A DNA stretch of 63,096 nucleotides from Candidatus Enterococcus moelleringii (GTDB lineage: Bacteria > Bacillota > Bacilli > Lactobacillales > Enterococcaceae), in NCBI RefSeq assembly GCF_017377575.1, contig NZ_JAFREM010000041.1, forward strand, positions 1-63,096. Reading direction: 5' to 3'. The position numbers and the translations under genes were made by a program. Shown in pieces: positions 1 to 9,631 of the stretch. Each line of letters opens with the position of its first letter. Position 1 is the first letter of the stretch. The notes beneath the pieces are model-generated. The model saw only the letters and a program-made list of their open reading frames with translations. It did no database searches and was not told the origin of the DNA.

Positions 1-88
1 TTCCCCTCTACCCTATTTTTATATGGATATTTTTTGTTCTTTCCTGTATTCTAGATAGAGCGTAATGTGAGTTAAAGGAGATAACAAA

Positions 89-1045
89 ATGACTGAAAAA
101 ATAGCAATTCTAATTCCTTGCTACAACGAAGGATTGACCATAAAAAAGGTAATCAACGACTTCCAAAAAGAACTCCCGGAAGCGGATATTTATGTGTATG
201 ACAATAATTCTACTGACAATACTTATGAAATAGCCTTGGATGAAGGAGTAATTGTTCGCAAGGAACCGCGTCAAGGGAAAGGCAATGTTATTCGTCAAAT
301 GTTTTTTGATATTGACGCCGACTATTATTTGATGGTGGATGGTGATGATACTTACCCAGCCGAATTTGCCCATGATATGTTAAAGGCCTTAAGAGAGAAT
401 CGAGCAGATATGGTAATTGGTGATCGGTTGTCTAATGGTACTTATTTTGAAGAAAATAAACGAGCTTTCCATGATTTTGGGAATAATTTGGTGAAAAATA
501 CGATTAACCGTCTTTATAATGCAAACATTAAAGACGTAATGACGGGTTATCGGGGATTTAACAAGTTGTTTGTGAAGAGTTTTCCGGTAATGAGCTCTGG
601 ATTTCAGATTGAAACCGAGTTTACTATTCATGCTTTGGACAAGCGCTTTAAATTAGTTGAGATTCCGGTGGATTATCGCGATCGTCCGGAAGGCAGCGAA
701 TCGAAGCTAGACACTGTTTCTGATGGGATTAAAGTGTTGTTAACTATTGTTAAGATGTGTAAAGACTACAAACCAATGCTGTTCTTCTCGATTTTTACGG
801 TGTTTTTCTTTTTATTGGGATTAATTACGGGTATTCCAGTGATTACTGAGTTTGTTCGGACTGGATTTATTACGAAGCTGCCATCGTCGGTCTTAGCAAC
901 TGGTCTGATGACATTGGCTTTATTGTTACTTATTACGGGCTTAATCTTAGATACAGTAGTAACCAATGCTAAGAAAGACTATGAATTGAACCTTTACCAT
1001 GTTTATAATGAGATTTCCGACAAGAAGGATACTACAAAAGTGTAA
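89..1045 (+). CDS. GT2 polyprenyl-phosphate glycosyltransferase
   Basis: Predicted membrane-anchored family-2 glycosyltransferase of 318 residues that would move a sugar from a nucleotide donor to undecaprenyl phosphate at the inner membrane face. The N-terminus has the GT-A fold start (ILIPCYNEG) and a metal-binding acidic stretch VDGDDT at residues 83-88. Two membrane helices lie near 230-253 and 266-290, as in DPM1/GtrB-like enzymes. The start follows AAAGGAG with good spacing. The sugar and final acceptor cannot be read from sequence. It stands alone upstream of mltG. Family assignment is firm, role is inferred. Confidence 0.85.
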   Translation: MTEKIAILIPCYNEGLTIKKVINDFQKELPEADIYVYDNNSTDNTYEIALDEGVIVRKEPRQGKGNVIRQMFFDIDADYYLMVDGDDTYPAEFAHDMLKALRENRADMVIGDRLSNGTYFEENKRAFHDFGNNLVKNTINRLYNANIKDVMTGYRGFNKLFVKSFPVMSSGFQIETEFTIHALDKRFKLVEIPVDYRDRPEGSESKLDTVSDGIKVLLTIVKMCKDYKPMLFFSIFTVFFFLLGLITGIPVITEFVRTGFITKLPSSVLATGLMTLALLLLITGLILDTVVTNAKKDYELNLYHVYNEISDKKDTTKV

Positions 1046-1072
1046 AAATTATTACGAAACATCGAATACCGT

Positions 1073-1100
1073 TTCACTCTCCTTTACTTTCATGTATAAT
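1073..1100 (+). promoter_or_regulatory. promoter candidate for mltG
   Basis: TTCACT at 1073-1078 and a perfect TATAAT at 1095-1100 are separated by 16 bp, upstream of the mltG start at 1137. Confidence 0.55.
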
Positions 1101-1136
1101 ATACAAAGTTATGACATGAAGTAAGGGGGAGTTGTT

Positions 1137-2600
1137 TTGTCTGACGTGCAGAACACACACTCAGAAGAAGGTTCTTTTAAAGAACAGATTATGCGTGCGT
1201 TAGAAGAAAATCGGCAAAAGCGTGAGACTGAACAGGATGACGGATCAATTCAAAAGGCCGAACGTCCTTATGCTCCAAAACAAGACCCGATTATTAAGGA
1301 AAAGATAAAGCCAACCGCTAAGAAGGTGAGTGTACCTCAATCGAAAAAAATTGAGGAGGCAGCACAGACCACAGCGATTGCATTGACTGAGGAATCGGAA
1401 GTAGATGAACCGACTATTTTTGAAAAACTTAGTGAGAAAATAGAAGAGATTCGTCAGATCGATTACGATGAATATGAAGAAAAGTTAAGTGAGGAGAGCA
1501 ATTTGAAGCGAGCAGAACGTAGAAAAGAGGATCGAGTCGTTCGAAAGATCGTCTATGTTTTGACTGTTGCGATATTGATTATTGCTGGAATTTCAGCTAT
1601 TTCAGGGTATAATTATGTCAGTGCAGGACTAAAACCTTTAGATACAAATGATGAAAAACTGGTTCAAGTAGAGATACCTAGTGGTTCATCTAATCGTCAG
1701 ATTGGCGAAATTTTAGAAAGTGACGATATTATCCGTGATGGATTAGTTTTTAATTTCTATACGAAGTTTAAAAACCTAACCAATTTTCAGGCGGGTTATT
1801 ATCAGTTTTCTCCTAATATGACTTTAGATCAGATTGGAAAAGAGTTGCAGCAAGGCGGCAGTGCAGTACCGTTAGATGACGCATCTAAACTGACGATTCC
1901 TGAAGGCTATGATGTGGATCAAATTGGTACATTAATAGCTAAGAAAACTGAGTTCAGCAAGGAAGATTTCCTTAACTTAGTGAATGATGAAACGTTCTTT
2001 AATCAGCTGAAGGAACAGTATCCAGATTTATTGACGGATGCAGGGAATGCTGAAGGTGTGAGATATCGCTTAGAAGGCTATTTATTCCCAGCAACATATA
2101 ATGTACTGAAGAGTAATAGTTTGGAAGAACTGGTTACTCAGATGGTGGATGCCACGAGTCAAGTAATGGCGCCTTATTATAGTACGATCAGAGAAAAGGG
2201 AATGACGGTTCAAGAAGTCATGACCCTAGCTTCGTTGGTTGAAAAAGAAGGGGTAACTACTGACGATCGTAAGAAAATAGCCCAAGTCTTCTTCAATCGG
2301 ATTGAAGCGGAAATGCCATTGCAATCAGATATTTCAATTTTGTACGCGTTAGGTGAGCACAAAGAGTTAGTTACTTATAAGGATACAGAGATCGATTCTC
2401 CGTATAACTTGTACATTAATACCGGCTATGGGCCAGGGCCGTTTGACAGCCCGAGCCAGGATGCTATAATGGCGGTATTGGAACCAACGGCTAACGATTT
2501 TTATTACTTTGTAGCGGACGTTTCTACTGGTGAAGTCTTTTATGCGAAGACTTACGATGAGCATATGGAGTTAGTTGAAAAATATGTAAATAATAATTAG
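1137..2600 (+). CDS. mltG: endolytic murein transglycosylase MltG
   Basis: MltG cleaves nascent glycan strands in the membrane-proximal peptidoglycan and limits strand length. The 487-residue protein has a long charged cytoplasmic N-terminus (about 135 residues, Lys/Glu rich), one membrane helix near 136-157, and an extracellular YceG domain with the catalytic region LASLVEKEG and the conserved stretch SPYNLYINTGYGPGPF. The long cytoplasmic tail is usual in streptococci and enterococci. The start is TTG at 1137, chosen because AAGGGGGAG lies 5 nt upstream and no ATG is available. greA follows after a 104-nt gap holding an inverted repeat. Confidence 0.93.
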   Translation: MSDVQNTHSEEGSFKEQIMRALEENRQKRETEQDDGSIQKAERPYAPKQDPIIKEKIKPTAKKVSVPQSKKIEEAAQTTAIALTEESEVDEPTIFEKLSEKIEEIRQIDYDEYEEKLSEESNLKRAERRKEDRVVRKIVYVLTVAILIIAGISAISGYNYVSAGLKPLDTNDEKLVQVEIPSGSSNRQIGEILESDDIIRDGLVFNFYTKFKNLTNFQAGYYQFSPNMTLDQIGKELQQGGSAVPLDDASKLTIPEGYDVDQIGTLIAKKTEFSKEDFLNLVNDETFFNQLKEQYPDLLTDAGNAEGVRYRLEGYLFPATYNVLKSNSLEELVTQMVDATSQVMAPYYSTIREKGMTVQEVMTLASLVEKEGVTTDDRKKIAQVFFNRIEAEMPLQSDISILYALGEHKELVTYKDTEIDSPYNLYINTGYGPGPFDSPSQDAIMAVLEPTANDFYYFVADVSTGEVFYAKTYDEHMELVEKYVNNN

Positions 2601-2622
2601 TTTTACTAATTTACAAATACTG

Positions 2623-2678
2623 AATTACGTGGTAATCTTTTGTGGATCAACTCTACAAAGGATTACCTTTCGTAATTT
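2623..2678. terminator. inverted repeat between mltG and greA
   Basis: AATTACG and GGTAATC on the left pair with GATTACC and CGTAATT on the right around a loop of about 20 nt. It may be a terminator of mltG or an attenuator ahead of greA; the T-tract is poor. Confidence 0.5.
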
Positions 2679-2704
2679 ATTAGAATGAAGGAGCAAATAG
2701 AATT

Positions 2705-3178
2705 ATGGTAGAAAAAGTTTATCCAATGACACATGAAGGAAAAGAAAAATTAGAACAAGAGTTAGAGGAATTGAAAACGGTAAAACGCGGGGAAATTATT
2801 GAGCGGATCAAAATAGCTCGTAGTTTTGGGGACCTGTCGGAAAACTCTGAGTACGAATCAGCTAAAGATGAACAAGCTTTTGTTGAAGGTCGGATTAGTA
2901 CGCTAGAAAACATGATCCGTTTTGCTGAAATCATTGATAATGATAATGTTAATTCCGGTGAGATTTCAATCGGAAAAACCTTTACTTTTGTTGAACAGCC
3001 AAATGGTGATGAAGAAGAGTATACAATTGTAGGTAAGGCAGAGGCCGATCCATTCTCTGGCAAAATCTCTAACGATTCTCCAATCGCACAAGCGGTTATC
3101 GGGAAAAAAGTTGGCGATGTGGTTGCTATTGCAACGCCAGGTGGCGATATGCAAGTGAAAATTACTAAGGTGGATTAA
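2705..3178 (+). CDS. greA: transcription elongation factor GreA
   Basis: GreA rescues backtracked RNA polymerase by stimulating cleavage of the 3' end of the transcript. The 157-residue length is standard. The N-terminal coiled coil (residues about 5-75) carries the acidic tip motif [13 protein letters not shown], and the C-terminal FKBP-like domain ends in [19 protein letters not shown] lies 11 nt before the ATG. A strong hairpin terminator follows the stop codon. Confidence 0.97.
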   Translation: MVEKVYPMTHEGKEKLEQELEELKTVKRGEIIERIKIARSFGDLSENSEYESAKDEQAFVEGRISTLENMIRFAEIIDNDNVNSGEISIGKTFTFVEQPNGDEEEYTIVGKAEADPFSGKISNDSPIAQAVIGKKVGDVVAIATPGGDMQVKITKVD

Positions 3179-3207
3179 TTTTTGGTTATTACCAGGATTA
3201 AGATATT

Positions 3208-3240
3208 AAGCTTCACGAACTAATCTTCGTGAAGCTTTTC
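3208..3240 (+). terminator. greA terminator
   Basis: Perfect 12-bp stem AAGCTTCACGAA / TTCGTGAAGCTT with a 6-nt loop, then TTTTC. Confidence 0.85.
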
Positions 3241-3320
3241 TTATGTCCTACTAAAGTCCGATAGTATTCAAAATGAAAAACAAGTAGAATAAGGTATAAA
3301 CAATTCAGGGGGAGAATGTT

Positions 3321-4043
3321 GTGAGAAGTCCTTGGCGTTTTTTTATCATTATTGAACTATTGCTCGCAGTTTTTCTGCTGTGGCAAGTTTCATCCAATCC
3401 GCCGGTATTAATTATGGTGGTATTTGGGATTTTAAATATTTATTGGGGATTACGAAAAAATCGCCGACGGAAATTTCAGTTGATTTTAGGTTCATTGATT
3501 TTAGTAATTTGCTTAGTGAACAGCCCAGCCACTTGGCTAATGCTGATTTTCGCTATTTTATTCCTTGGCTTAAAAGGAGTAGAAATTGCTGGAGTATCTT
3601 TCCCTAGTTATTCTTTAAGGAATAAAAAGCAAATGATCATCGTTGAGGCAGAAAATCCAACGGAGCATCAGGGTGAGAGAAAGAAACAATCCTGGTTTGG
3701 TAATGAGCGAATTGGCAATCAAGTTTTTGAGTGGGACGATATCAATGTGGATCTGATTGCTGGAGACACGATTGTTGATTTGGGGAATACGTTGCTGCCC
3801 AAAGAGGATAGTGTTGTAATTATCCGTAAGGTTTTTGGCAGAACGAGAGTTTTGGTTCCTTATGGTGTCGGAATACTCTTTGAGCATGCGACGTTTTATG
3901 GGAAAGTGCGTTTTGAAGAAGAGGAGATTGCTCTCAAAAACGAATCATTAAAGATGTACAGTGAAGACTATGATGATAGTCCTAGACGTTTAAAGCTAAT
4001 CACGAATTCTTTACTGGGTGACGTTGAGGTGATTCGCGTATGA
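3321..4043 (+). CDS. liaF: LiaF-type negative regulator of the cell-envelope stress response
   Basis: LiaF is a membrane protein that holds the LiaS kinase inactive until the envelope is damaged, for example by lipid II-binding antibiotics or daptomycin. The 240-residue protein has about four N-terminal membrane helices (residues 5-95) and a C-terminal soluble domain with the DUF2154-like stretch INVDLIAGDTIVDLGNTLLP. The start is GTG at 3321 behind GGGGGAG; an ATG just upstream is out of frame. Its stop overlaps the liaS start by 4 nt (ATGA), showing translational coupling within liaFSR. Confidence 0.92.
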   Translation: MRSPWRFFIIIELLLAVFLLWQVSSNPPVLIMVVFGILNIYWGLRKNRRRKFQLILGSLILVICLVNSPATWLMLIFAILFLGLKGVEIAGVSFPSYSLRNKKQMIIVEAENPTEHQGERKKQSWFGNERIGNQVFEWDDINVDLIAGDTIVDLGNTLLPKEDSVVIIRKVFGRTRVLVPYGVGILFEHATFYGKVRFEEEEIALKNESLKMYSEDYDDSPRRLKLITNSLLGDVEVIRV

Positions 4044-5125
4044 TTGGTAAATTTTCTCGCGTTCACTTGTCGCTTTATTCGGGCTTAACGACTTTCTTGC
4101 TACTGATTTCTACTATTTATATGTACATGTATGCGATTGGGAAGAAAAATTTGATTGGTCAGCTGATTGCTGCTAAAATTTTCTATATCCCTTTGATTAT
4201 TCATCTGTTAATGATTGCGCTGACTGTAGGTATTGTAGTCTATCTATTAATTGCCTTTCTTCAGAAGCAGCAATTTGATAAAATTGAAGAAAAATTGCAG
4301 CGTCTTTCTTCTGGTGACTACGATCATCCTAGTTTGGATGCGGGAATGTCACAGACAAGAAATTTGCTGTTAATTAATGATGACATTAAAAAAATCCAGC
4401 AGAAGCTGGTAAGCATGTCTAGGGAGCTTCAGCAGTTAAGCAGCCAGCCTCAACTGGTTGATGGAACAACCAAGGAAAAGATTTTAGAAGAAGAGCGGCA
4501 TCGCTTGGCTAGGGAATTGCATGATTCGGTCTCTCAGCAGCTCTTTGCGGCAATGATGATGATGTCTGCCCTTAATGAGCAATCGCAGCACTCAGAAGAA
4601 CTGGAGCCGTATAAGAAGCAATTGGCAATGGTAGCGGATATTATTAATGCTGCTCAATCTGAGATGCGTGCGTTGCTGCTTCATTTGCGACCAGTTAGTC
4701 TGGAAGGGAAAAGCTTGCGGCAAGGGATTGAACAATTATTGAAGGAATTGCAAACCAAGATTCAAATTCGCTTGAAATGGGATGTGGAAGATATTCAAGT
4801 ATCCTCTTCTATTGAGGATCAGTTGTTTCGCGTGGTCCAGGAGTTGCTTTCAAATACGTTGCGTCATGCGAAAGCGACTGAGCTTGAGGTTTATTTGAAA
4901 ATTATTGGTCAGAGTATCAGCTTACGAGTCATTGATGATGGTGTTGGTTTTGAGGCCAATGATGAGCACGCTGGCAGTTATGGATTAAGAAATATTCGCG
5001 AAAGAATTGCAGGTATAGGCGGCACGACTAAAATAATTAGTTTTAAAGGACAGGGAACTAGTGTAGAAATTAAAGTTCCTTTAGTGAAGGAGGCAGAACA
5101 TGATACGAGTGTTGTTGGTAGATGA
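4040..5125 (+). CDS. liaS: sensor histidine kinase LiaS
   Basis: Sensor kinase of the LiaFSR three-component system. Two N-terminal membrane helices (about residues 12-32 and 50-74) flank a very short extracellular loop, the mark of intramembrane-sensing kinases. A HAMP-like linker is followed by the HisKA_3 phosphoacceptor motif [16 protein letters not shown] and a HATPase domain with DDGVGFEAN and GLRNIRERI. It would phosphorylate LiaR. It overlaps liaF by 4 nt and liaR by 26 nt. Confidence 0.94.
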   Translation: MIGKFSRVHLSLYSGLTTFLLLISTIYMYMYAIGKKNLIGQLIAAKIFYIPLIIHLLMIALTVGIVVYLLIAFLQKQQFDKIEEKLQRLSSGDYDHPSLDAGMSQTRNLLLINDDIKKIQQKLVSMSRELQQLSSQPQLVDGTTKEKILEEERHRLARELHDSVSQQLFAAMMMMSALNEQSQHSEELEPYKKQLAMVADIINAAQSEMRALLLHLRPVSLEGKSLRQGIEQLLKELQTKIQIRLKWDVEDIQVSSSIEDQLFRVVQELLSNTLRHAKATELEVYLKIIGQSISLRVIDDGVGFEANDEHAGSYGLRNIRERIAGIGGTTKIISFKGQGTSVEIKVPLVKEAEHDTSVVGR

Positions 5126-5732
5126 TCATGAAATGGTTCGGTTAGGTGTATCTTCTTATCTATCGATTCAAAGTGATATCGAAGTAGTTGGGGAAGCAGA
5201 AAATGGTGAAGAGGGTTACGACAAGGCCCTTGAATTGAGACCGGATGTCATTTTGATGGATTTGGTGATGGAAGTAATGGATGGCATTGAGTCCACGAAA
5301 AAAATTCTAGGCGATTGGCCGGAAGCGAAGATTTTAATTGTGACGAGCTTTATAGATGATGAGAAGGTTTATCCGGCAATTGAGGCAGGTGCTTCAGGAT
5401 ATTTGCTGAAGACATCGACAGCTCATGAAATTGCGGATGCAATCAGAGCTACTTATAAGGGCGAACGAGTACTAGAACCTGAAGTTACTACTAAGATGAT
5501 GGAGCAGCTGTCAAATCGCAATCGTCATGTCTTGCATGAGGAATTGACGAATAGAGAACAAGAAATCTTAATGCTGATCGCTCAAGGAATGAGCAACCAA
5601 GAAATTGCTGATGAACTTTTTATTACATTAAAAACAGTCAAAACACATGTATCAAATATTTTAGCCAAGTTGGAAGTAGAAGACCGAACCCAAGCGGCTA
5701 TTTATGCCTTCAAACACGGATTAATAAAATAG
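5100..5732 (+). CDS. liaR: response regulator LiaR
   Basis: NarL/FixJ-type response regulator of 210 residues that activates envelope-stress genes. The receiver domain has VDDHE near the start, the phosphoacceptor in ILMDLVM and the conserved Lys in LLKTS. The C-terminal LuxR-type HTH reads [22 protein letters not shown]. The start lies inside the liaS 3' end, behind GAAGGAGG, so the pair is coupled. The stop codon sits inside a 40-bp palindrome that acts as terminator. Confidence 0.95.
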   Translation: MIRVLLVDDHEMVRLGVSSYLSIQSDIEVVGEAENGEEGYDKALELRPDVILMDLVMEVMDGIESTKKILGDWPEAKILIVTSFIDDEKVYPAIEAGASGYLLKTSTAHEIADAIRATYKGERVLEPEVTTKMMEQLSNRNRHVLHEELTNREQEILMLIAQGMSNQEIADELFITLKTVKTHVSNILAKLEVEDRTQAAIYAFKHGLIK

Positions 5733-5757
5733 AGGAATTCCTCTGTTTTATTAATCC
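5718..5757 (+). terminator. 40-bp palindrome overlapping the liaR stop codon
   Basis: Two 20-nt arms (GGATTAATAAAATAGAGGAA and its near-perfect complement) form one stem with a single mismatch. The left arm encodes the last LiaR codons. It probably ends the liaFSR transcript, although no T-run follows it. Confidence 0.75.
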
Positions 5758-5835
5758 GCTCTTTGTTATACTGGGAAAAGCAGATATTAGTTCAACTATT
5801 GAATCTAGAAATTTTAAAGCTTAAGGAGATAGCGC

Positions 5836-6501
5836 ATGAAGCAAAGTTTTGTAATTGTCGGCCTTGGTCGTTTTGGTGGTAGTATTTGTCGAACTTTAGT
5901 AGAATCAGGACAAGAGGTATTGGCAATTGACAGCAATGAAGATCGCGTAAATGAGTATATGAACATTGCGACTCATGCCGTGGTTGCTAACGCTCAAGAT
6001 GAGATGACGCTACGTTCGTTAGGCATTCGTAATTTTGACCACGTGATCGTGGCAATTGGTGAAGATATTCAGGCGAGTATTCTAGTAACGCTTATGTGTA
6101 AAGAGATGGGCGTACCGAATATTCTGGCAAAAGCTCAAAACGAATACCATGCAAGAGTGTTAGAGAAAATCGGCGCGGACCGGGTAGTCCATCCGGAACG
6201 AGATATGGGCTATCGTATCGCTCATAATTTAGTCTCTAAAAACATTTTGGATTATTTAGAGCTTTCGGCAGAATATTCTCTGGCTGAAGTCGTAGTGACG
6301 AATAAGAAGTTTTATGGGAAGACGCTGCAAGAGCTAGACTTCCGCCAAAAATTTGGCTTGAATGTTGTTGCTATTCGCCGAAACAATGATGAGCCAATTG
6401 TTTCTCCGCCAGCTGAAGAAATCGTTCAGCAAAATGATCACTTAGTCGTGATTGGCCTAAACGAAGACGTAGATTATCTTGATGAGAAAATGAATGGATA
6501 G
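5836..6501 (+). CDS. ktrA: KtrA/TrkA-type potassium uptake regulatory subunit
   Basis: Cytosolic RCK protein of 221 residues that gates a Ktr/Trk potassium channel in response to bound nucleotides. The RCK_N Rossmann domain begins VIVGLGRFGGSI with an acidic ribose-binding residue in LAIDSNE. The RCK_C domain spans about residues 135-220. The membrane partner KtrB is not adjacent. Some RCK_C domains of this family bind c-di-AMP, which cannot be decided here. AAGGAG precedes the ATG. Confidence 0.92.
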   Translation: MKQSFVIVGLGRFGGSICRTLVESGQEVLAIDSNEDRVNEYMNIATHAVVANAQDEMTLRSLGIRNFDHVIVAIGEDIQASILVTLMCKEMGVPNILAKAQNEYHARVLEKIGADRVVHPERDMGYRIAHNLVSKNILDYLELSAEYSLAEVVVTNKKFYGKTLQELDFRQKFGLNVVAIRRNNDEPIVSPPAEEIVQQNDHLVVIGLNEDVDYLDEKMNG

Positions 6502-6512
6502 GAGTCTTACTA

Positions 6513-6806
6513 ATGAAATTAACAGTCACACCTGCTGCACAAAAATGGTTTAAAGAAGAAATTGTCGTTAATGAAGGTCAAGGAATAAAATTTTATGGTA
6601 AAGTTTATGGGAAAACTCAGGTACATGATGGGTTTTCTGTAGGGATGTCAGTGGATACGCCAGAAAAACCATTGATTACTGAAAATGTTGGTGATATGCT
6701 TTTCTTTGTTGAAGAAGCAGACGAATGGTTTTTTAAAAGATATGATTTGGTCGTGGATTATGATGATAATCTGGACGAGCCAAAATACGAATTTAGTGAA
6801 GCCTAG
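6513..6806 (+). CDS. HesB/YneR-like protein without cysteines
   Basis: Small 97-residue protein of the HesB/IscA-like fold (YneR type), recognisable by the N-terminal VTPAAQKWFKEEI and the pattern of beta strands. It has no cysteine, so it cannot be a classic Fe-S carrier like IscA. Function is unknown. It lies 11 nt after ktrA and directly before the next gene, so the three are probably cotranscribed. Confidence 0.8.
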   Translation: MKLTVTPAAQKWFKEEIVVNEGQGIKFYGKVYGKTQVHDGFSVGMSVDTPEKPLITENVGDMLFFVEEADEWFFKRYDLVVDYDDNLDEPKYEFSEA

Positions 6807-6817
6807 AGGTGAATAGA

Positions 6818-7747
6818 ATGTTGTCAATTATTGTTCCTTGCTTTAATGAAGAGGAAGCGATTCCTCTTTTTTTTGCGGAGATGGAAAAGATTCAGCCGCT
6901 TACTGGAAAAACTTTTGAATATATTTTTGTTGATGATGGTTCAAAGGATGGGACATTGAAAGCTATCAAGCAGTTACCTTCTAGTGAAGGATCTAAAGTA
7001 CGCTTTATTTCGTTTTCACGTAACTTTGGTAAAGAGGCCGCCTTGTATGCAGGTCTACAAGCATCCACGGGAGATTTAGTTACGGTGATGGATGTTGATT
7101 TGCAGGATCCGCCGGAATTATTACCGCAAATGGTTCAAATGATCGAGAACTCAGACATCGATTGTGTTGGTACTAGACGTGCAGACCGTGCAGGTGAACC
7201 ACCTATTCGCAGTTTTTTTGCGAAAATGTTTTATCATTTAATCAACAAAATCAGCGATACCTATATGGTGGATGGAGCTAGGGATTTTCGACTAATGACA
7301 AGACAAATGGTCGATTCAGTGTTAGAAGTTACAGAGTATAATCGTTTTTCTAAAGGGATTTTTAGCTGGGTTGGATACAAGACTAAATACATTTCTTTCG
7401 AGAACAGAGAACGCTCTGCAGGAGAAACATCATGGTCATTTTGGAAATTGTTCAATTACTCAATTGATGGAATTATCAATTTTTCGGATGCGCCTCTTAA
7501 TATTGCTTCTTTTATAGGTGCATTATCTTGTGTAGGGTCTGGTATTGCTTTGATCTTTATCGTTTTTCGTGCTTTGATATTCGGTGATCCGACTTCCGGC
7601 TGGCCTTCTATAGTATCTATCTTACTGTTTATTGGTGGATTGCAGTTATTGTCTTTAGGGATTATTGGAAAGTATATAGGAAAAATATTTTTGGAGACGA
7701 AGAAAAGGCCAATTTACATCGCCAAAGAAAAAAGTTCTAAAGATTAA
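6818..7747 (+). CDS. GT2 undecaprenyl-phosphate glycosyltransferase (CsbB/GtrB-like)
   Basis: Family-2 glycosyltransferase of 309 residues with IIVPCFNEEE, the metal site DVDLQDPPE and the family motif SRNFGKEAA, followed by two C-terminal membrane helices (about 230-260 and 265-290). Such enzymes charge undecaprenyl phosphate with one sugar, which a GtrA-type flippase exports and a GT-C enzyme then attaches outside. A GTG nine bases upstream lies within the ribosome binding site AGAGGTG, so I place the start at ATG 6818. The GT-C candidate follows 11 nt downstream. Confidence 0.88.
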   Translation: MLSIIVPCFNEEEAIPLFFAEMEKIQPLTGKTFEYIFVDDGSKDGTLKAIKQLPSSEGSKVRFISFSRNFGKEAALYAGLQASTGDLVTVMDVDLQDPPELLPQMVQMIENSDIDCVGTRRADRAGEPPIRSFFAKMFYHLINKISDTYMVDGARDFRLMTRQMVDSVLEVTEYNRFSKGIFSWVGYKTKYISFENRERSAGETSWSFWKLFNYSIDGIINFSDAPLNIASFIGALSCVGSGIALIFIVFRALIFGDPTSGWPSIVSILLFIGGLQLLSLGIIGKYIGKIFLETKKRPIYIAKEKSSKD

Positions 7748-7758
7748 GGAGTTCTTAA

Positions 7759-9300
7759 ATGTTAAAAAATGTTATTGAAAAAAGTGTTATATTGTTGTTT
7801 TGTTTTTCTATGATCATTACTCTTTTTGGAAGCTTCAGAAGTTCGATTCTTTTTAGTCCTGATATGAAGGCAGGCCCTCTTTTGGTTCTATTATTCGTGT
7901 TTTTTTTAGTAAGCTGCGTAATGGTTTACAAGGGATTTCGTTACAGACTTAATAATGCTTTCCTCTATTTAAAAGACCGATTCTGGGCGAATCGTAGAAT
8001 CATAACTCTGTTATTATCTATCCTTGTTTTTATCGCTCAGCTAATTGTAATTAAAACTGTTTCAGCGCCTATAAGTTGGGATGTTGGTTCAATATATGGT
8101 GGTGTACAGGCCATGCCAGATAGTGAATACATTAGTAATTACTTGTCCATCAATCCCAATAATTCCTTCTTTTTTTTCATTATGTATCTTTGTAATAAGA
8201 TAATGAATTTTTTAGTATCTGGTAATATTGGTTGGGTACATTGGCAACTCTTCAATGCTCTTGTCTTAGATATTAGTTTTGTTGTCTTATCAAAAGCAGC
8301 AAGTAATCTTTTTTCAGTGAAAATTGGATATACTGTTTTTTATTTTTCGCTTTTTTCACTTAGTTTATCACCATGGATATTAGTACCTTATACGGATACA
8401 TTTTCATTTGGGTTAATCTCTTCAATTTTTTTAATTTATAGTATTTACCGTTGCTCAATAAAAAAATCTGCCAAGGTAGTCTTAAGAATACTATTAAGTG
8501 TTCTAATAGGTCTCGCTTTTCTTTTAAAACCGTCCTCAATTATTTTTTTTATTGCGTGGACTTTATTTAAAGCAGTTGAGTTAATTTATGAGGAAAAAAA
8601 GAGTGTTCAGGTGCACAAATTATTTGTTTTTATTCAATCTATTATCCTTTTTTTATCTGCAATAATTTTTTTTAATCTTTTTTTGAATCATCAAAAGTTA
8701 GTTAGCATTGATGATGAACAAGCAAAACCGTCCATTCATTTTATAATGATGGGTATGAAGAACGATGGAGGATACAATCAGGAAGACGTGGATACTGTCA
8801 ATGCTATCAACGGGAAAGAGAACAAAAAGGCGTATATTAGTAAAGAAATACGAATGCGACTTAAAGATTTTGGTTTTTTGGGGTATATGAAATTTTTGAT
8901 GAAAAAACACTTCAATAATACAAGTAATGGTGATTTTGGTTGGGGAAGAGATGGCAGACCTCAGGTTCCAGGTGAGGTGGCAACTTCCAAGTTTCAATCA
9001 ATCTTGAGGGATTGGTACTATCAACAAGGTAATCGTGTAAATAATATTCGTTTTTTTATGCACATCATTTGGTTAGGTGTATTATCTAGCTCTTTGTTTA
9101 CAGTATTCATAAAAACGAGTGACAAGAAAATGTCACAGTTAATTTATATCATGATGTTGTCTGTTATCGGAATATTTTTATATTTGTTGATTTTTGAAGG
9201 TGGCAGGTCTAGGTACTTAATACAGTACCTTCCGATATTTTTTATGTTAGCTGGAATTGGGGCGCAAACATTAATCCAAAGATTGAGTGCCAAAAAGTAA
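7759..9300 (+). CDS. polytopic GT-C-like membrane glycosyltransferase
   Basis: Very hydrophobic 513-residue protein with roughly ten to twelve membrane helices and a large loop near residues 310-420. An acidic residue in the first extracellular loop (SWDVGSIYGG) and the overall plan suggest a GT-C enzyme of the GT39/PMT or YfhO kind, which uses a lipid-linked sugar outside the membrane. AAGGAG sits just upstream and the gene is coupled to the preceding GT2. Codon use is more AT-rich, with long T-runs, than in its neighbours. No family-specific catalytic motif is certain, so the enzyme class is inferred. Confidence 0.65.
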   Translation: MLKNVIEKSVILLFCFSMIITLFGSFRSSILFSPDMKAGPLLVLLFVFFLVSCVMVYKGFRYRLNNAFLYLKDRFWANRRIITLLLSILVFIAQLIVIKTVSAPISWDVGSIYGGVQAMPDSEYISNYLSINPNNSFFFFIMYLCNKIMNFLVSGNIGWVHWQLFNALVLDISFVVLSKAASNLFSVKIGYTVFYFSLFSLSLSPWILVPYTDTFSFGLISSIFLIYSIYRCSIKKSAKVVLRILLSVLIGLAFLLKPSSIIFFIAWTLFKAVELIYEEKKSVQVHKLFVFIQSIILFLSAIIFFNLFLNHQKLVSIDDEQAKPSIHFIMMGMKNDGGYNQEDVDTVNAINGKENKKAYISKEIRMRLKDFGFLGYMKFLMKKHFNNTSNGDFGWGRDGRPQVPGEVATSKFQSILRDWYYQQGNRVNNIRFFMHIIWLGVLSSSLFTVFIKTSDKKMSQLIYIMMLSVIGIFLYLLIFEGGRSRYLIQYLPIFFMLAGIGAQTLIQRLSAKK

Positions 9301-9380
9301 AGTTGGAAGAATTTTGGTTTGGAGAACTAATGTCAACTAATTTAAATCAATTTAGCATAGTGTAAAAAAATGATAAAATA

Positions 9381-9566
9381 TTGACTTTGCTATAAAAAAA
9401 GGTTATGAAATTAGCCGCATCTGAAAGCAAGAAATTAGGAGAGAAAATTCTTCAAAAATCAGCCACAGCTTTTCTGGCTCTTCATCAATTAGAGTTGGTG
9501 GAATTGCAAAAGTAACTAGGCACTATCATAGCAGTACTTACCACAGCAATAGTGCCTAGTTATTTT
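9381..9566 (+). ncRNA. candidate small RNA or very small gene in the 9301-9631 gap
   Basis: TTGACT at 9381-9386 and TATGAA at 9404-9409 (17-bp spacer) form a plausible promoter, and a strong terminator ends at 9566, giving a possible transcript of about 150 nt. An alternative reading is a 36-codon frame at 9405-9515, rich in Lys, Leu and Ala with no cysteine or membrane helix; its ATG lies inside the proposed -10, and AAAGG stands only 2 nt before it. I do not recognise either product. Transcription is not proven. Confidence 0.3.
9514..9566 (+). terminator. 13-bp stem terminator
   Basis: AACTAGGCACTAT at 9514-9526 pairs perfectly with ATAGTGCCTAGTT at 9549-9561 around a 22-nt loop, followed by ATTTTTG. 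It may serve the GT-C gene or the candidate small RNA. Confidence 0.75.
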
Positions 9567-9631
9567 TGTTTTATATCAGTTTTCTTGCACCTTGTTTGTA
9601 TTTTTGTTTATTATCTGTAGTGTATCCCCAG

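Noticed and set aside
9405-9515. 36-codon frame as a type I toxin
   Set aside because: It lacks the hydrophobic helix of Fst, TxpA or Ldr toxins, so I list the region only as an unknown small RNA or frame.
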